Source: Fimbriimonadales bacterium
GTDB lineage: Bacteria > Armatimonadota > Fimbriimonadia > Fimbriimonadales > GBS-DC
Direction: 5' to 3'
NCBI GenBank assembly: GCA_026416065.1
Contig: JAOAFW010000396.1
Coordinates: 1-7,473 of the forward strand
Length of the DNA: 7,473 nucleotides
Each line of letters begins with the position of its first letter. The stretch's first letter is position 1. Positions 6,168 through 7,473 of the stretch are shown here, piece by piece. The position numbers and the translations under genes are program-made. Under the pieces are notes generated by a model, which did not search any database, was not told where the DNA came from, and worked only from the letters and a program-made list of their open reading frames with translations.

Positions 6168-7196
6168 ATGACTTACGAGATCAACAACACCATCTACATC
6201 ACGCTGGAGAATGCCCACCTGCGCCTGAGCAACGAGAATCTGGCGATCGAGCATCCCGATTCCTCGCTGCGCTATGTGCCGTTGCACCACTTGCAGGCGA
6301 TTGTGCTGCTGGGCAACATCCAGCTCAGCTCGCCGCTGATTGCGCACTGCGCCCGCCACGGCATTGCGGTGGTCTGGATGGATGCGTACGGACGCTTTCA
6401 GGGACGACTCGAGGGCGCCCAAAGCGGCAATGTGCTGCTGCGCCGCGCCCAGCACCTGACGCTCAGCGACCCTGAGCGCACGCTCCGCCTCGCCCGACAG
6501 TTCATCGCAGGCAAAATTCAGAACCAGATTCAGGTGCTGAGCCGCCACATGCGCGACTATCCCCAGAACGCGGCAATCTTAGAGCAAGCCATCGAGCAGC
6601 TCGGACGTTACCTTGAGCAGGTACCCGAGTCGCGCACCCTCGATGACCTGCGCGGGGTGGAAGGCAGCGCGTCGCGCGTCTATTTCGGGCATTTCGACCT
6701 GTTGATACGCCAGCAGCGCGAATCGTTCCGCTTTCAGGGGCGCAACCGCCGTCCACCCCAAGACCGCACCAACGCCCTGCTTTCGTTCCTCTACACCGTC
6801 TACAGCCAGGAGTACGCCAGCGCGCTGGAATCGGTGGGGCTGGACTATCAGGTCGGCTACCTCCACGCGCTGCGCCCCGGCCGTCCCGCGCTCGCGTTGG
6901 ATCTGATGGAGGAGATGCGTCCCGCTTTCATCGACCGCCTCGTGGTGCGCCTGATTAACCAGAACCAGATCCGCCCCGACCAGTTCGACTTCTCGCGCCC
7001 GAATGCGGTGTATCTGAACGAGGCAGGGCGGCGCACCGTCTTGCAGGCGTATCAAGAGCGCAAGCGCGAGACCGTACAGCATCCCGACGCGGCGGAGCCA
7101 GTCCCGTGGGGACTGATTCCCCAGTTGCAGGCGCGCCGACTCGCGCGCGTGCTGCGCGGCGACGCCCCCGCCTACGAACCGTTCCTCATTCGCTAA
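6168..7196 (+). CDS. cas1: CRISPR-associated endonuclease Cas1, type I-C-like
   Basis: Cas1 is the metal-dependent integrase that, with Cas2, inserts new spacers into CRISPR arrays. The 342-residue length is the usual one for the I-C subtype. The N-terminal beta domain runs to about residue 80 (IYITLENAHLRL, VPLHHLQAIVLLG, HCARHGIAVVWM). GNVLLRRAQH (88-97) opens the helical catalytic domain. Metal-binding residues are E165 (GVEGSASRVYF), H233 (GYLHALRPGR) and D245 in LALDLMEEMRP, with E248/E249 nearby. RPGRPALALDLMEE is a hallmark stretch. The ATG follows AAGGGGGAC, a plausible ribosome site. cas2 follows after 15 nt. Unusually, it is the first gene of its unit: in complete I-C loci cas4 and the effector genes lie directly upstream on the same strand, but here a divergent hydrolase gene is found. 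All active-site residues are intact, so it is likely functional. Confidence 0.96.
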   Translation: MTYEINNTIYITLENAHLRLSNENLAIEHPDSSLRYVPLHHLQAIVLLGNIQLSSPLIAHCARHGIAVVWMDAYGRFQGRLEGAQSGNVLLRRAQHLTLSDPERTLRLARQFIAGKIQNQIQVLSRHMRDYPQNAAILEQAIEQLGRYLEQVPESRTLDDLRGVEGSASRVYFGHFDLLIRQQRESFRFQGRNRRPPQDRTNALLSFLYTVYSQEYASALESVGLDYQVGYLHALRPGRPALALDLMEEMRPAFIDRLVVRLINQNQIRPDQFDFSRPNAVYLNEAGRRTVLQAYQERKRETVQHPDAAEPVPWGLIPQLQARRLARVLRGDAPAYEPFLIR

Positions 7197-7198
7197 AC

Positions 7199-7204
7199 GG
7201 AGGT
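7199..7204 (+). promoter_or_regulatory. Ribosome binding site of cas2
   Basis: GGAGGT lies between the cas1 stop and the cas2 ATG at 7212, with 7 nt spacing. It is a near-ideal Shine-Dalgarno sequence and fixes the cas2 start. Confidence 0.8.
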
Positions 7205-7211
7205 CAACAGA

Positions 7212-7473
7212 ATGCGGCTGAATATTCTCATCTGCTACGATGTGGAGACCGTTACCCCGCAGGGGCGCAAACGCCTGCGCAAGGTCGCCAAAGCCTGTGA
7301 AGCCTACGGGCAGCGCGTGCAAAAATCGGTGTTCGAGTGCCGCCTCACCGAGAACCAGCTCAACACCCTCAAGCTGCGCCTGTTGCAAATCATCGACCGT
7401 CAGGCGGACAGCCTGCGCTTCTATCGCCTGCCCGGCGACCGCAGCCAGTGGGTGGAAACCTACGGGCGCGATA
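7212..7473 (+). CDS. cas2: CRISPR-associated protein Cas2, type I-C-like (3' end beyond window)
   Basis: Cas2 forms the central dimer of the Cas1-Cas2 spacer integration complex. Eighty-seven codons are visible, open at the right edge; family members have about 90-100 residues, so nearly the whole protein is seen. It begins MRLNILICYDVET, with the conserved Asp D10 at the end of the first beta strand of the ferredoxin-like fold. GRKRLRKVAKACEAYGQRVQKSVFEC is split here as GRKRLRKVAK, then AYGQRVQKSVFEC, and DSLRFYRL follows; these are characteristic of I-C-type Cas2. It is co-transcribed with cas1. A CRISPR array would be expected shortly downstream, outside the window. Confidence 0.94.
   Translation, partial: MRLNILICYDVETVTPQGRKRLRKVAKACEAYGQRVQKSVFECRLTENQLNTLKLRLLQIIDRQADSLRFYRLPGDRSQWVETYGRD

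Noticed and set aside
6579..7388. 269-codon minus-strand open frame
   Set aside because: It runs antisense across both cas1 and cas2 and across their junction, so it cannot share their conservation. It has no motif of its own.

Overview
The window looks like chromosomal DNA from a G+C-rich bacterium (roughly 60% G+C by eye). Coding density is high, Shine-Dalgarno motifs are mostly purine-rich, and one promoter has consensus sigma70 boxes. The mix of genes (an O-antigen ligase-like polymerase with C-terminal TPRs, a short signal peptidase I, a leaderless serine hydrolase, type I-C-like cas1-cas2, and a G/C-run palindromic repeat) would fit an Armatimonadota- or Chloroflexota-like lineage. That assignment is a weak inference; no marker gene is present.

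Layout. Positions 1-1939 (minus strand) hold the 5' part of a secreted GH13 alpha-amylase of the neopullulanase/cyclomaltodextrinase type; its 3' end lies beyond the left edge. A palindromic repeat sits in its open frame at the edge (1-53). Positions 1940-2066 are the amylase leader and promoter, with perfect TTGACA and TATAAT boxes 17 bp apart and a perfect 6-bp-arm palindrome over the -35 box. Positions 2067-6068 hold four minus-strand genes, transcribed in this order: a serine hydrolase of the class A beta-lactamase fold, a signal peptidase I, a Nudix hydrolase, and an O-antigen ligase/Wzy-like membrane protein with a TPR tail. The genes abut or overlap (3-nt gap, 4-nt TTGA overlap, about 50-nt overlap), so they very probably form one operon. 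Positions 6069-6167 are a divergent intergenic region with an AT-rich dyad. Positions 6168-7473 (plus strand) hold cas1 and the start of cas2, of type I-C character. No effector cas gene, cas4 or repeat-spacer array lies in the window.

How the genes relate. The minus-strand set leans towards the cell envelope and export: a signal peptidase, a polysaccharide polymerase/ligase, and downstream a Sec-exported amylase that would be a natural signal peptidase substrate. The Nudix enzyme and the leaderless serine hydrolase look cytosolic, and their link to the others is only operonic. cas1-cas2 is an adaptation module that starts its own transcription unit.

No clearly new multi-gene system is visible. 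The best leads are the palindromic repeat carried in-frame inside the amylase, the consensus promoter with an embedded operator-like palindrome, and the cas1-cas2 pair that begins a transcription unit without cas4 or effector genes ahead of it.
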